Source of the DNA: Glandiceps talaboti | Taxonomy: Eukaryota > Hemichordata > Enteropneusta > Spengelidae | Reading direction: 5' to 3' | Length of the DNA stretch: 64,000 nt | Assembly (NCBI RefSeq): GCF_964340395.1 | Contig: NC_135552.1 | Coordinates: forward strand, 22,664,181-22,728,180 | Shown: in pieces, positions 12,590 to 27,272 of the stretch | How the letters are laid out: every line of letters starts with the position of its first letter | Numbering within the stretch: position 1 is the stretch's first letter | Translations under genes and position numbers: made by a program | Notes under the pieces: model-generated | What the model was told of the DNA's origin: nothing | What the model saw: only the letters and a program-made list of their open reading frames with translations | Databases searched by the model: none

Positions 12590-12925
12590 GTACACTGTTT
12601 AATGACAAGTCCACAGTGTTTGATGACAAGTCCAGTGTTTGATGACAAGTCCACAGTGTTTGATGACAGCGGTACAATACCTGATAGCAAGCGTAAGGTG
12701 TTTACGATAACTGTACAGTGTTTGCTGACAAGTGCAAAGTGTTTGATGACAACGGCATAGTGTTTGATGACGAGTACAAAGTGTTTGTGACAACGGTACA
12801 ACGTTTCATGGCGAATGCAAAGTGTTTGTTGACAACCGTTACGGTACAGTGTATGATGACGAAGAGTGGAAAGTGTTGGATACTACGGTACAGTGCAATG
12901 ATACAAAATATGCAGCAGCACTAGT
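12590..12925 (+). repeat. Degenerate minisatellite, about 21-bp unit
   Basis: A unit close to GTGTTTGATGACAAGTACA repeats about 15 times with substitutions and small indels. Because the common period is 21, the plus strand stays open from 12718 with seven-residue repeats (VFDDKCK, VFDDNGI, VFDDEYK). I read this as a side effect of the period rather than as a gene. Confidence 0.8.
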
Positions 12926-13580
12926 GTTTGATGATGTTTAAAGTCTGTAATTGGATTGGTTCTCATACAATTCTAACAGTTTCTTGAAACTTTGTGATAT
13001 GACATTAATTACATGTACCATATGCCTATAACCACTTCCCTATGTATTTCTAGGGAGAAATCGCGAGCTCTACCTGGGCAACAATTTCCCCACAGACGAG
13101 CACACTTTGCACAAACAAGTTCAGTTGCTGGAATTTGAACTACCTTTTTTACCGGTTGCTATGCGCGTTGCTATTGTAATCGGATGAGAGCTAAATTCAA
13201 CGCTGTTAGCTTTTCCAAAGATTTTACGTATCGCAAGAATATTCAAAACCTTTGGCGGGATTCACATGAAAAAACCTTGCCGAAAATTTCTTATAAAATT
13301 TTGATTTGCTTCTAACGTGCACGAAACTACGGCTGAACAAATATGTATGGCACCGCAGATTAGGTTTTGTTCACACTCAAAATGTTTACGATTTTCCTGT
13401 ATTAAGTATGAAATGGAGAAAATGTGTAATGATTAAAAGGCAAATACTCGGAGAATAGAAAATATACTTTAGTGCTAACATTGCTGTTGAGAAAATGTTT
13501 GCACAAATACATTAATTATAGGCAACCGACATCTCTCCTTCAAGTACATAAGTCGGGCAGATTTTGACTAACCTAGCTAA

Positions 13581-13581
<1 letters not shown>

Positions 13582-13647
<66 letters not shown>
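13582..13647. repeat. (CA)n microsatellite
   Basis: About 33 CA units. Confidence 0.95.
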
Positions 13648-13649
<2 letters not shown>

Positions 13650-13868
13650 ATTTTGATATGCCCATATAAGGCAACAATGTTTAATTTTGTTATAATTTTT
13701 GTTTATGTCAAATACTTTTGACACCATTTTCAAAACTGATCAGTGCTCTGTATTTGAACCACTGACATCTCCTGTCTTGTAAATGTACTTTCAGTGAACG
13801 TATCATCACTGTATTCAAACTCGTACTGTTTGTGAACAATTAAAGGTATTGCCTAACATGGTGAATGT

Positions 13869-14047
13869 ACTGGTGTAACATGTTCATATACAGTACATTC
13901 ACCATATTTGGTTATGGGTGTAGCATGTTCATATCCCATAACTAAATACACTGTATGGTGAATGTACTGTATATGAACATGTTACACCAATAATCAAATA
14001 TGGTGAATGTACTGTATATGAACATGTTACACCCATAACCAAATATG
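13869..14047. repeat. Foldback array of a 45-bp unit (two inverted, two direct copies)
   Basis: The unit TATGGTGAATGTACTGTATA / TGAACATGTTACACC.ATAA occurs twice in direct orientation at 13954-14043. Two inverted, partly decayed copies lie at 13869-13950 (GGTTATGGGTGTAGCATGTT). The whole could fold into a hairpin of about 85-bp arms. Confidence 0.82.
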
Positions 14048-15282
14048 GTATATATAGTGTGGAGTATTTACAACTACTTTGTACCGTTATTATATTTTGT
14101 TAATCTTTTACTCTTCCGGAATATAAAATATACTGTATGTGGGCTATTAAGAATATGGTATGTGTAATTAATTGTTGTGTCCCACCATTAAAATAGTCAT
14201 TATGATAGTGACTGTCACTCAGAGAGTTGTTCAGATGACAATATCCCTAATTTATAACACTTTTTAAGTTCTTGAAATTCAGTGTTCATCATTACAACAC
14301 GGAAGTTAGGCCCTTGGGACGGGGTAAACTGTTTATTATTTATCTAGAATACGCTGTATCACTAGCGATGGAAATCTCTCCGGGATCATGTTATCACGGT
14401 ATGTTTGACAATGACCTTTTCTACGTGATGTATCGTTTACACGTTTGAGCAGATAGAGATCGAACTCTGCCAAGCATTAAGAGATGTATGGTCTATTACC
14501 CTTACCCACTGCCTTTGAGATTTCTTGTATGCATCAGACACTCGATAACACCACATATATTTGTAGTCTTAATGAGCAAACATATTCCCACCAAATCCCA
14601 GAGAGATATGCTGTTTGAATATTTTTCTTCTTCAATAAATCTTTTCGAGAAATCTTGCGTTTTTTGACAAGAATGTATTGATTCATTCACGTAGGTACAT
14701 TGGCTACAAAAATGATTATAAATCACCCCAAAGCTTATCCTCACAATTACATTACATAGGTATCGATTTTACAACTCCAGCAAATTCTTATATGCTAATG
14801 AAATTAGACTTCAGGCTGCAAGAATACGATGAGACACTCTTGCTGTGTTCCAGATAAGCCTTTCTGGCGATATCACAGATTTTTTTTAGAAGTGCTTCTT
14901 TTTTTAAAGGGCACAGTGTATCAGTCGCATTCGCCCACGCTTCAATTTCTCACATGTTCTCATTTCTTGTCACAATCAGAGGTATTCTGCAAAGGCTATA
15001 GGCTCTTTTTTGATCACTACTATCCGATATAATGATACAGTCCGATCCGTCTATACTCCATCACCATTGATGGACCACAAAGGTTGGGAAGATATAGTTA
15101 CAACCCTTGTAGACCACTAGGGAATATTTGATTGAGGAAATGTGTCTGAAATATCATTGTATAAACAGTCATGGGCAATGATATTCCCTATTATACTTCG
15201 TAAAGACAAAATGTTCCCTTTGTTGTTCTAGTGGTACAGTTTAAAAGTTGAATATTACATTTTTGAACAAACTTCATGCTCA

Positions 15283-15321
15283 CATACATACATACATACA
15301 TACATACATACATACATACAC
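15283..15321. repeat. (ATAC)n microsatellite
   Basis: About nine ATAC units. Confidence 0.93.
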
Positions 15322-16514
15322 ACAGAGGCAGACAAAAACATATGCATGCATAATTGTGGGGGCCGGGAAATCACTATTCGTAGCGTCATGATAAAATTAG
15401 GCCAATCTGACAATATAAGTTGTGCTTTGGTTGTCGTCTGCTTCAATATCCGCTGCAAAGTGATGGCTGATAAAATTTTCATAGCTACTTTTATAAGCAA
15501 AAATCCCAAGAAACCTTCAGAATGGCACAAAGTAGTATACCTAGTCATTCACCTTTGTATCAAATAATTACGAGTTTCACTGAAAAGGACTTGTGGATGT
15601 TAAAATGTCAAAACGCTATGTGCTCAGAACTCACTGAAAAGAGGTAAAACCTTCAGACTAATTGTTGTTATCGATTAGGGCAAATACTCACCCAGTCTCC
15701 CCCAAGCTATAAACTAATCAAGCCAAACAAATGTAAGGCATTGGAAGTAACGTGAAGCCATAAACCTTATTAGTTTCGGCTGCAACAAAGACTGTCCAAA
15801 ATAATTAAAAAGTACTTGCACACAATTCACATAACATCAGCGATCGTTTTCATAACTATGCCATTCCTGGTTGTATATACGTCGCTAGATTAGATAAATT
15901 TGGTCTCGCTATACATATCCAAATTTAACAAAGATAAGTGATTCGTATGTTCAAAATGTGGTGTTAGTTGAATTGAAATTTGAAAGTGAAGTCACATTTT
16001 AGCCATGACCGCAACGCAGTGAAAGTGTAAGGCTATTTATTATTCCATGCAGCATCTTCGAAACTAAAAGACAGTTCAAATCTTTCCAATAACAAAGGTT
16101 GCAATGTGTTATGCTCTCAATTGATTGGAGGGTAAATACCGTCTTCTGCATCTCAGACTTTACAGTGTCCTGTGCATTATTAAAGTATAACATGTCGAAA
16201 TATACTACGCTTACATTCACAGTTTGCAATATGTTATAGAGACGGCAAAACCTGCCACCCACGTACTGATGAATAAATATGTGATTTGCTAAGGTAAACA
16301 TTAATTCCACAACTTTTGAAACTGGATATCTCCAGATATCTATTGTAGTTACGTCATTGACTATGTAATATCGTGTTAGCTTGCACAACTGAAGTGCCTA
16401 TAAATTGCATTTAACAATGTAAATACAGTTATTATAATCCGCATCTCAACTGCAGGCACAAAGAACAAAGGCATACATGGCTGCATGATCATCTAGACTA
16501 TGTATATATAGACT

Positions 16515-16605
16515 CAATCCAATATTAGTAGCAGAACATTATAGACTATTATGCTGTATTACTAATATTACATTGAACACTGCTATCCCCAGTGAGAAGC
16601 ATCTA
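16515..16605 (-). repeat. Inverted repeat related to the TA-embedded module
   Basis: CAATCCAATATTAGTAGCAG and the reverse complement of CTGTATTACTAATATTACAT form a hairpin. The right half continues as ACTGCTATCCCCAGTGAG, the reverse complement of the 4502-4525 words. TATATATA lies just upstream. Confidence 0.6.
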
Positions 16606-16662
16606 TCAATATGTATATTATGAACAAGTTCAATGAGTGCATATCAATGTGTCAATCAATGT

Positions 16663-16663
16663 G

Positions 16664-16712
<49 letters not shown>

Positions 16713-16731
16713 TTGAATGTGTACACAATTC

Positions 16732-16828
<97 letters not shown>

Positions 16829-16830
16829 TA

Positions 16831-16867
<37 letters not shown>
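16663..16867. repeat. Compound (AATC)n, (TA)n and (TG)n microsatellite
   Basis: AATC units to 16712, a TA tract at about 16733-16825 and a TG tract at about 16831-16867. Confidence 0.95.
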
Positions 16868-16868
<1 letters not shown>

Positions 16869-18674
16869 TTCAGGTACATATTATACTCCCCAAACCTAAG
16901 ACCTAAAAGATATATCTTTGAATCAGGTATATATTATTTCAAATGGGGGCTAAGAATGGTGCCATTTGTCGTCAGCATAAATTAGTATTTTCGCATTAAC
17001 CTTATATAGTAAGGTTAACAACCTAATTGAAATCTCTCAAATAATTGCTATATATCATTTTTGTTGGCAATGCTTTGTATTCGTAATGTTTTGAAAGGAA
17101 ACTATGCCATTATATATAAAACTAATTGTATACTCCAAGGCGTTATCCTATTTGGGAGCCAAAAAAATTGCAAACCTCTCAAGTTGTTTATAAATGATGA
17201 ATTTAGGGTTTAATATAGTAGGGACTCTTGTTGTTTGCTTTATCTTCTTCCTTAAGAACATATTCACTCCTTTATACTAGATCATATTTATTTCCGTTTT
17301 CTCTGTGTTTTAACTCGTTAAATATAAGACCAATTTACGAGCCACGAAATAGAAGATACGTTTTTACGAGCCTTGTACCAGCACAAAGTAAATGCCGTAG
17401 CTTCGGGTAACGTGTTTGCGCGTTTTAATTTTGCAGAAAGGCATTATGAAATTACTTGCGATAACAATCAGTAGTGTTGTCTGCTTGAGTAGCATATAGA
17501 GGGTACTAGGGAATACTTAAGTCCAATTTTGAAATTAATTTATATGCTATTTTCGTGTGAATGTGAGGCTTGTCAATAAAATAAATAAACCAATGGAAAT
17601 ACCTTTCACACACTCTTTACATTCCGCCTATGACTTTTTAACATTAATTACAGAGAAAACGTAATTGTATCGTCGAAACATATTACAAGGACATGGGCTA
17701 CATATGAAATTGTGTCGTTGTTTCTTGTGTAGAATTAAAAATTACGTTAGTGCACTTACGAAAACATGTCAGATCATGCTAGTAGAAGTGAGCGTAGTAG
17801 CATAGCACGTATCAGGAAAATATTACAGATGCTTTAGACTCTACGTGAGTTTTTACAGTTACTGTAGTAACTGTTGATTGAGATATACATTAGTGTGTCT
17901 AAGCTTTGCCCATGTACATATGAAGGGAAAGTGTTGATTCTATAAACGAGATAGCTGATAATATTCGACATAATCTATCCTATTGGTTTTACATCTGAAA
18001 CCTTCTTTGTCTCTGGTCTAATAAACCCCTAACGTTTATAGAACAGAATTTTATAATTACTGATAGCATTATGATTTCTGTATACTCGCGTGTACACGAA
18101 TGTTACTGTTCTGTCAAGGTGAAATACAAGATGGTTTTTAATTTTTCAAAGGTTTCTTGGCTGATCATGCTGATGAAAACAATCTTCGTTTATTGCAGAC
18201 CTCTTTATTACTTACCAAAATTCACTTCTTGATATTATCACAACGCGTTGCTGTGTACGAAAGAGCCTACCACTAGTAGTAGACTGATCTCGGTTTCCTT
18301 CAAGCGGAAGTATTTGCATCAAGTATTTGGAAATTTATGTTACGTGATATACCCCACATAATAGCATGTAACATCTGTTTCATCAACGAGTTATAATTAG
18401 TCATATTTTCGGTATATTGACATGTGTGCAGATGTGTACAGTACTAGTCAAGGTAAATTAGAAGCTTGTGATCAGACAAGAGAATTAGAGAAGTTGGCAT
18501 AATTATAATGTTAATTGCATGGTTGTTTCCTTTCAGCGCTCCTATCCGTTTGCTTAACTTAACTTAACTGTCAACTCCATCCTGTTCATGAACTTTCACT
18601 CTCTACTCTCCTAAGGCTCTACCTCTTTCTCGAAATTTCTCTTTATGACTTTGTTGGTATCAATCAACCATTTG

Positions 18675-18675
<1 letters not shown>

Positions 18676-18765
<90 letters not shown>

Positions 18766-18850
18766 CCAACCAACCAACCAACCAACCAACCAACCAACCA
18801 ACCAACCAATAAATCAATCAATCACTCAAATCAGTCAGTCAGACAATCAG

Positions 18851-18945
<95 letters not shown>

Positions 18946-19045
18946 GTCAGTCAGTCAGTCAGTCAGTCAGTCAGTCAGTCAGTCAACCAACCAACCAACC
19001 AACCAACCAACCAACCAACCAACCAACCAACCAACCAACCAACCA
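18676..19045. repeat. 370-bp tetranucleotide array, AATC / AACC / AGTC
   Basis: AATC blocks switch to AACC near 18768, back to AATC near 18840, to AGTC near 18945 and to AACC near 18985. Each switch is one base within the unit. Confidence 0.95.
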
Positions 19046-22000
19046 TTGCATTTATCATTGAACAGGTCGCACACTTTACACACACAAACGAGTGTGTATC
19101 CTTCTAAACTTAGGAACCATCATTTTCAACGATGAGGGCGTTTGAAACTTACAAACAATTAACTTCATACATATCAATATTTCTACTAAAGTTGTTACAA
19201 TTAAACTTAGTAATAGTTGATTGCATAAAATGTATACAAACATTCAGAACACCGCGGGTGAAAAACTCAAATCTTTTTTTTCAGAAGTGATATCCCTACC
19301 TAATATGATGCACACTGTGAATTGTCAACCATCGTGGTTGATAATATACAGCGGAACCAACGTAACTACATGGAAGGTGTAATCAATAGCACTTTGTTAT
19401 ACATCTAACTCAATAGATTTTAAGAGCTGTAAGTTTCAGCTGGCATTGGTTTCATCTGTTTACTATGCATATATCTATGTATATATACATATATATATAT
19501 CACCGAAAAGGTTGAGGGGCAAAATCTATGTTGACATCTTTCATAGAAACACCATACTAAAGAGAATTGTCATGCCATCACGAAACCTATGACGTCACCA
19601 GCGACATCTGAGTGTGTCTGTACAGGCACGAGATGACATATTATACACACGTTGTAATTATTGCCATTACTCTCGAGTTGGAAAGACACAAAGTAAAAGC
19701 CTAGAGCCAACTGTCTGTTTAATCGAGACGAGAGCCGACAAATGGTAGTTATATTTGTCATATTGTTCCAAATAACAGCTGAGCATCCATGGCCAGTTCC
19801 TGTGTTAAATCAAAAACTGAGATAAATGACCCCGGTGGGTTATATCGAATGACGTAATCATATCTTTCTATTTCAACTAAATAATGGCAAAATTTCAGGA
19901 AACTTCTTAAGTAATTGTAATGGGCCGAATCTACAAGCTAATTGCATTGACCCAATTTATCTGACCCGATATGTTAGTCACGTATATATGTCTTGGATTG
20001 TACTACCTCACGAAGCATTTAATTTTGATATGCTTTATGGCAGTTTTATAATCTATAACTCAAGGAGAAGACTTTATCGGCAGTAACTCTTGTATTAAAA
20101 AAACGTGATCTCGTGTGGGCAGAACGACTCCATCGACGTACACGCATCAGCTATATTTTAATCTAATGACCTATGCTGCCTAAAGTGATACGAGGCATTA
20201 TATACGAGATACAAATTCACTCTGAATTTTCAAGGGGTATTTTGGTAAACGTTTTATTTAACTTTTAACCGTATACTGTACTTGAGTTAGCATCAATTAT
20301 CGCCAATTCTATGAAGGTTTCGTCTCTACCCTAGTATAATACTGATCTGTTCCCGGATATTCATGAATTAGGAGGTACTTTGTCTTTAATAAGTCGTTGG
20401 TGTATCGGCCTCATGCTTCAGGATATGAATTTACATTGGTAACTGGGTCACCAAAACACCCTTTGTCATTGCGTCTACTAGGAATGGTCACAGTCAGATA
20501 GTTTAATTCATTCGTTCCGTTTATTAATTATGATATGGACGTCTTGGAGGATTGCCAAGACTGAAGTGTTTGGATATCATATCCATGGCTACAATATGAT
20601 GCTATAAAAACAACCTATCTTCGTAGCCTACACACCATCACAGTAGTAGATGTACTAGTAACTTAGGTCTTTCTATTCAGTAGCATCCTTCGTTTCTAGT
20701 ATTTCCATCCTACAAATATGTATGCGAAGCGAATACTTCGAATTCACTCTCATATGCAGGAGTAGATTATACGAGGGCTGTCGATGGTTTCTGCTTGATT
20801 GAAAACGTGAGTCGCTAAGTGATATTGATAGGCAGAGAACCTACTTCCAAAATGCAATTGTGCGTTAGCCTACCCCTCTACAGCATCTCTCGAGCATGCA
20901 CAGTCAATTTCATTCAAACTGCCTTCAAACATTAAAAAAATTAAATTGCACGCATATTGATTCATTTTTTTTCAACATTACTCATCACTTGAAAGATTAT
21001 TAAATAGTAATCATTTGGTCGTAAAATACGCACTTTTTCAAAGATAATGAATATCCATTCGTCTTGTCTCAGATTCCTGAAAACTCGACTTCAATTATAC
21101 GTACTGTAACAAGTACAATAAGTAAAAACCCTTTATGTACATATATTGTGGACGTTAGGGACATTTGCCTGGTCTAATATCTGTTTAGAACCGTGTCTTC
21201 TGCGATTTCAATATTTGTTATTACTCTCCTCAGATAATCTCACTCGAAACATAATACTTATTACCATAGAATATTTAATAACCCATTTCATATTGCATTC
21301 ATTTAATATTAATGTTCTAATCGACCTACTTCCTCGTTTTAAGACGTTCTATTCATATCATTAACTCGACATCTGTACGTTGGCATTTATCATACATTTC
21401 GCTGTTTTTGGAATTGATCGGTAATATATCGTTTAGTATAAATGGATACTAAATATGGTTTGGATCGGATCGAGTTGCTTGGACAGTCAGGTCAGTACAC
21501 GTAAATTCTGTTAGAGCAACCCGTTCGCCACGTAAAGTTGACACGTCAGAATAAGGTAAAATTTGAATGCTTTGGTCCTTAAAAACGGAACGATCCCATT
21601 TAATCTAAGCTTGTGCGATTCAAATATGGGAGGAGGGGAGGGGGCGGAGGGGGGATCCACCAACTTAAACACTTTTTTCACCATTACACGACTCGATTCC
21701 ATTGGAGTACATTTATTGCGTTTTAAATTAGTCATTCATAGAGAACCGTGTATTAAAGAATCTATGCAAGAATCTATGCTGTCTATCCTCTCATATGCAA
21801 ATAGAGCCCAACGTTTTTGAGATGACGTAGATTGATTATTTTGTTGTTTTCAATACATATTGGACTTATGGCAAATAATCTTACTCCTACATTGGTGTAA
21901 AAAATTGGCGCAAAACAACACCAGTAAGTAATAATCGCAGATGTGAAACAAAGGTATTCATTTACAATTCATTGATTCAAAGATAATGTATGTTTAACAA

Positions 22001-22334
22001 ACAAAGAACAGTCATTTCTCAATCAATACTAATACACATACTTTAATTTGAGCATTATGTTTTTGTGTATCTTTTCCCCCAAAAAACCCAATATTAAACC
22101 TTTGTCAATGATCACATACTTACTCTGATGCCCAATGCAGTGCAATATTCAAAAGAATTTGTCAAAGTGTAATTGCGCTGATTTTTGACATTAAATTTTC
22201 CCGCGCTCATTATACCCATACGCTTAGTCTGTCGGAGTCGGAGTAGCTACATGGAATGTCATCATTAAAGCCAACGCCCAACGAACACTTACGGACAGAA
22301 GAGTTGACGACAACTCTCTCTCTCTTTTTAAAAA

Positions 22335-22362
22335 CAAAACAAAACAAAACAAAACAAAGCAA
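22335..22362. repeat. (AAAAC)n microsatellite
   Basis: About six AAAAC units. Confidence 0.85.
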
Positions 22363-24160
22363 AACACATGGCACAATTCACGAAACCACTCACAAGAAAT
22401 ATACTCAGTAGTTAAACAATATATATATAGGTTGTTATAGGGAAATTATGTTTTCGAGATAAAAGGCAAACCTCATAGTGAAAGTGAGTGATATGTGATG
22501 TTTAGTATGTGACATTTGTTATATTTGAACACAGTCTTTTAGTTGCTATCATTTGTTAAAAATTGCACAATTTAAATACGATTTCGTAAAAATTAGATAT
22601 TGTCAAGAAGCGAGTATATACATAAGCAACAAGATAAAAACGGTTTAGCAAATAATGTTATTTTCGACCTCAAGTTTTCTCTATTTTACACTCTACCAAA
22701 GTGTTTTCTGTTGCCTTTTCATCATTTTTATGAACTCTGTGGTCGTTCCAAACTGTGTAAGGGCTCCAAGTCTATGTTCAGTACCCAGAGTCTTCTCTAT
22801 CTCTCAAAGATCTCGTAAGGTAATCTGGAGCAATTTAACCAACCTAACAAGACACTGTATCGGCAATATGCGTCTTAGTACGAGCTTCAATAACAGTACC
22901 ATGTGTGTCCTCATTCCGTATATAGAATGGAAATATGGTCATTTGGTAGTTAAGAAAACTGAAGTAGCTTCTCTAAGAATTAAAAACATACCAACTCTTT
23001 ATTCGAATATTCTCTCTGTGCCATATCGCTGACAATGCATTGTTTTGATCGAGGACTTGTTGACGACTGGAGAATGTTTTACAGAGCATGACTACCGCAG
23101 CTGTGTCTTTGAAAAGGCCATGTTGATGTATATTAAAAATGAACGACCCTTTTTGTCTTAAAATTAGATGACAGCTGAAAGAATTGGAGCATGAAAATAA
23201 GGTTTGTGTTATTCATTAACCAACGAACTACTTTTACTGTTATCAGATGAATTCTTCAATGAAAAATTAAAGTTACAGTGCAGATTAATTCAGGACATAT
23301 TTTGAGAATTGTGTTCTATAATGTGACTTCCTAGCGTTCCGTTCCGTTCCTAAAGCATGATACATGTAGGCTTATACTATGCTACACGCGTTACATTTTT
23401 CTTTGAAAAAGAATCCTTCGTAGGATTTGAATGTAAAAACTTGCAGACATTCATGATACTGAAGGAAAAAATGGAGGTAGTATCAAAATTATGGACGAAT
23501 TATTCACAAATTGTATAAATTCTATAATTTGAAGCAACGCATCATTTTTTGTTGATCGAAAAGATTGTCAGATTTTTTCGTAGATTTTTATCAGAAGGAA
23601 ATACAACCAGCAGTATTAGATCCACGGCGTCTTAGGATCTGCCCTTTGCTCAAACGTCCTTTAAGACTTATGACAAGAAAAGAACATCTTTGTATAGGTA
23701 GAACTTTTTAAATCCAAATCGGGCAATACAGAAGCTGGAAATTGGTAGTGAAAATAAGAACAAAAACATCAAAAGGAGGATATGAAATAGCACTATACTT
23801 TTAAACTTTTAAAAACATACGACACCATCTGACAAATAGGTCAGAAACCTAGACTTTTAGAGATGAGTGTATGGGTTTGTATTTAATTGGTTCAAGGTCG
23901 AATAAGACATATGTATTTTGTTATTTATTGGGGCCAAGTGACAGAAACATAAATATTGATGGACAGTAGTGGTTTGGACAGGATGACTTAAGTAATACTG
24001 CATGTACAGCCGTTGTCAGTTTTGTAGTTTATAGCTTTGTAGCTGCCCCATAACACTTGACTACAATCTATAAACCACGTAAAACGTGATAGAGGTTAAT
24101 ATTGCATCTCTGTTGGATAGCTGTCGTGGACATTGTATGTCCATGCATCCATGCAACCAG

Positions 24161-24480
24161 CCAGTCATCTATGCATTCATTCATTCATTCATCCATTCAT
24201 CCATCAGCCACCCGTATGCCCATCCCTCTCTCCCTACACCCTTCCACCCCACCCCATCCTTCCCTCCACCCTTCCATCCACCCACCAACTATTGTTTCTG
24301 TTCATCGACCCATCCTGTCGACCCCGAGTCTGAACGTCCATGCATCGATTCATCCATAGATCCATACAACAATATACATGCATTCATTGCCATCTACCCA
24401 TCGGTACAGCCCATCAATCCATTCATACACACACCAACCTATCTATTCTTTCAATCACGTGAGATTCAACCACACATCAA
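24161..24480. repeat. Degenerate CATC/CATT/CCAC-rich tract
   Basis: Short words CATTCATC, CCATCCAT and CACCC recur irregularly. This decayed tetranucleotide array opens all three plus frames and yields His/Ser/Pro-rich pseudo-ORFs up to 150 codons. I do not call a gene. Confidence 0.75.
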
Positions 24481-27272
24481 CACTTCGATAAACCGACCAA
24501 TGCAAAGATGTGGTCGGCGAGTAATTTGGCAACTCTAGAAACAGTAGACGAGCGACTGAATTTGTGGTTATTAAATAGTTGGTTAGGGTCACGAACTTAA
24601 GCAAATGCACACTGTGATCATTTGAATAGCTCTAATACCATCAGAAGTCGCAATGCAAATGTCCTCTTTGAGTAGATGTTCTTTATATTACAACGGATAA
24701 AAATGTGTTGTCATGTAAAGCTCGACATGTTCGTTAGGGTTGAAATAGGACCTAGGCAAATTCAAGCCCTCGCAATGTTGTAGACTATAACAAGGGCGAA
24801 TTGAACTGCATTTAATCTTGTGACTTTCGATAAAGGTATATGTAGACAAATCTCTTATTCCTGACGTTATCTCCATCAAAGGTAGACTTGTAATAAGCTG
24901 AATGTCCTCTGACCTACAGCAATAATTTCAATTCAATAACAAACACTTTCAAGTGAATTAGCCTAGAGCACATTGTGACGTGTTTTACATTATGGTGTCA
25001 CGCGATGATGAGACATTATTGTATGACGCCCCCACAGTGTTGTAAGGCGTAGTATATTATGGAATGATAAATGTCGGGAAGATGGATGTGTTGGCAACTC
25101 TTGTAGTGCAGTTTAACGAAACTCGGACCAACACACAACGCACCATTCCCAATGTTATGCTATATGGACAGGATACCCCGACAAAACATGACAGGTCATG
25201 GCACAATGTCGTTATACTCCCTCGTACAGTGAAACACTTTATATAACGCGTGATTGCACGACATGAATTACTGACAATAATCGAGCACAAGAAAAAGTAA
25301 AAAGTGTAAATGTAAAACGCTGTGAGCGAAAAGGGACCCCTTCAGTTCGTTTATACCACGTTTTCATCAGATCGTAATGTATATCACCCAATTTACTTAA
25401 ATCTGAATATGTAAATTAGCGGTATTAATGCTCAGTTTAGTGTTTTTGATGGGTAACGCGCTTCCATAAGTTTGGATTGATAAATATTAAACATCTGGCC
25501 ACTGATTTACAGTTGAGATGTCCCCTTTCCAATGACTACCAGCTGAGTCAACGAACATCAATTCTGTGTGCTTTAATTTGACCGGTGAAATATCTCCACC
25601 CTCCGGCGTTCGTTAGGTTAATTGATTTCGTCTTATTACGTACATAACTTCCATCTACCCATTAGTTTGTATCTTACACGTATACACAATCTTTCCCTTA
25701 GGGTTTAAATGACCTTTGACCTTTCAAGAGTCACTTTGTATCAGCATGGTTAGAATGGTGTATTAAATCGACTTTTACTTGGTCTAGAACATGACTGCCA
25801 TTGCTTTTGCTACTACGACTATTTTATCAGTGGCAGAAACGCTGCCACTAGTTGTGCAGTCAAACTATAAGCATATTCTAAACCTTGTAGAGTACATATT
25901 TCCATAGCCGTTCATAACTTCCCTGGCGCTAAACATATATTTTGAAATCGATATGCTATTGTGTATGGACACTTCGAATGTATTTATTGAACGTTTGTCA
26001 GGCCGAACCAAGCTATTTTTAACAATTTATGATTTATATGCTGCAATGTTTGTATATTATGGTGTGTATATGTTATTGTGAATATCAGTATTCGTAGTTA
26101 GTATTGTGTGTATATATGATATTGGAGCAATCTGCACTGGTAATGATCTATGCTCTGATAGACGTGTCCTGTGTACGACAGTGGAAAGCGTTTGTTCATG
26201 TACACCATGCACGGATCAATCTATTATACTAATAGTATTGAAGAGTAACCGGGGTAAGCCTTAGTTTTATAGCAAAATTTAAACGTTTAGCACTCTCGAT
26301 TAACTTGTGTTGGAGCTTTTGAAGGACTAATTCGAAAGACTTAACGCTTTCGAAAGCTTATGCCATTTTAATAACAAGTTAATCTAGCTTGCTAAACATT
26401 GTATTATTGTTAACGTTTTCTAACTTGGCAATGTGCCAGGACTGGAAAATGTACTAAACCTGTACATGTATTTCAAACTCAAAATTATTTGTAAATTTAT
26501 CATTCCAAGTCACCAACATAGGACTGAAGATTGAAGATCGAAACCCTAATGTGTTGTAAATTTTAAGGTATATTGTATATTTTAAGAACATCTGAATCGT
26601 CAGCTTCTGCGAACTACTATCACCATCTCAAATTGCTAAGTTGAAATTGAAATGAAATGAAAGAAACAATATGTATTAAAAAGTAATCAGTATATTAAGA
26701 ATTCACTTCAAACCACCTGAATCGAAGACGTCAATTATTGGCATTCATTAACAATGATTGTATATGCACGTGATTCTTAATTATCATAATTTTTTTTTTT
26801 GTGTGTGTGGGGGGGGGGGATTATATTATGACAATATGAGATTAACTATACAGCTAATTAACAAATTCTAAAGATAGTTTTCAATAGAGGAAATTGCTTA
26901 CAATCATTTCGTATCCATAATTAGTGAATTATAAAAGGTTGACTTCATTACTAGGATTAATCTAAATTTACATAAAATGTATGTCAGTGTGTACTCTGAA
27001 GTTTTATAATTATTAATTACAAGCAAGATGGCACGCTGCAGCCAACCGCAATTTATTTTATAAGATTATGCTCAGTGGCTACACAGCATATATGTTCCGA
27101 GTCAATCACCATGCCCCAACGTAGCATTACCGGAAATTATCCCTCTTCGTCGGCTTCCGCTTCCGATCGAATGTTTAAAGTCTTTTGGAACTTGAAATGT
27201 TAACATTACTAAGGAATTGCAATAGTTCTCGTGCGTTTAAAACCACACTAAACAATTGTATTGTCCGTGGAT

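Larger units (their letters stand above)
14050..18670. other. Gene-free sequence between repeats
   Basis: Apart from the microsatellites and the inverted repeat at 16.5 kb, no gene, RNA or element was recognised. The 129-codon minus frame at 15999-16388 has no family signal. Confidence 0.55.
19046..27270. other. Gene-free sequence
   Basis: Eight kilobases with only short ORFs and the CATC-rich tract at 24.2 kb. Small hairpins occur, for example TCAACCATCGTGGTTGA near 19327 and AGTGGCAGAAACGCTGCCACT near 25832. No exon chain could be built on either strand. Confidence 0.55.

Noticed and set aside
18676-19045. Regularly spaced repeats considered as a CRISPR array
   Set aside because: The repeats are 4-bp tandem units with no spacers, and the context is eukaryotic.
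24086-24538. 150-codon His/Ser/Pro-rich plus frame
   Set aside because: Three overlapping plus frames are all open over the same degenerate CATC/CCAC tract, which is the mark of simple repeat rather than coding selection.
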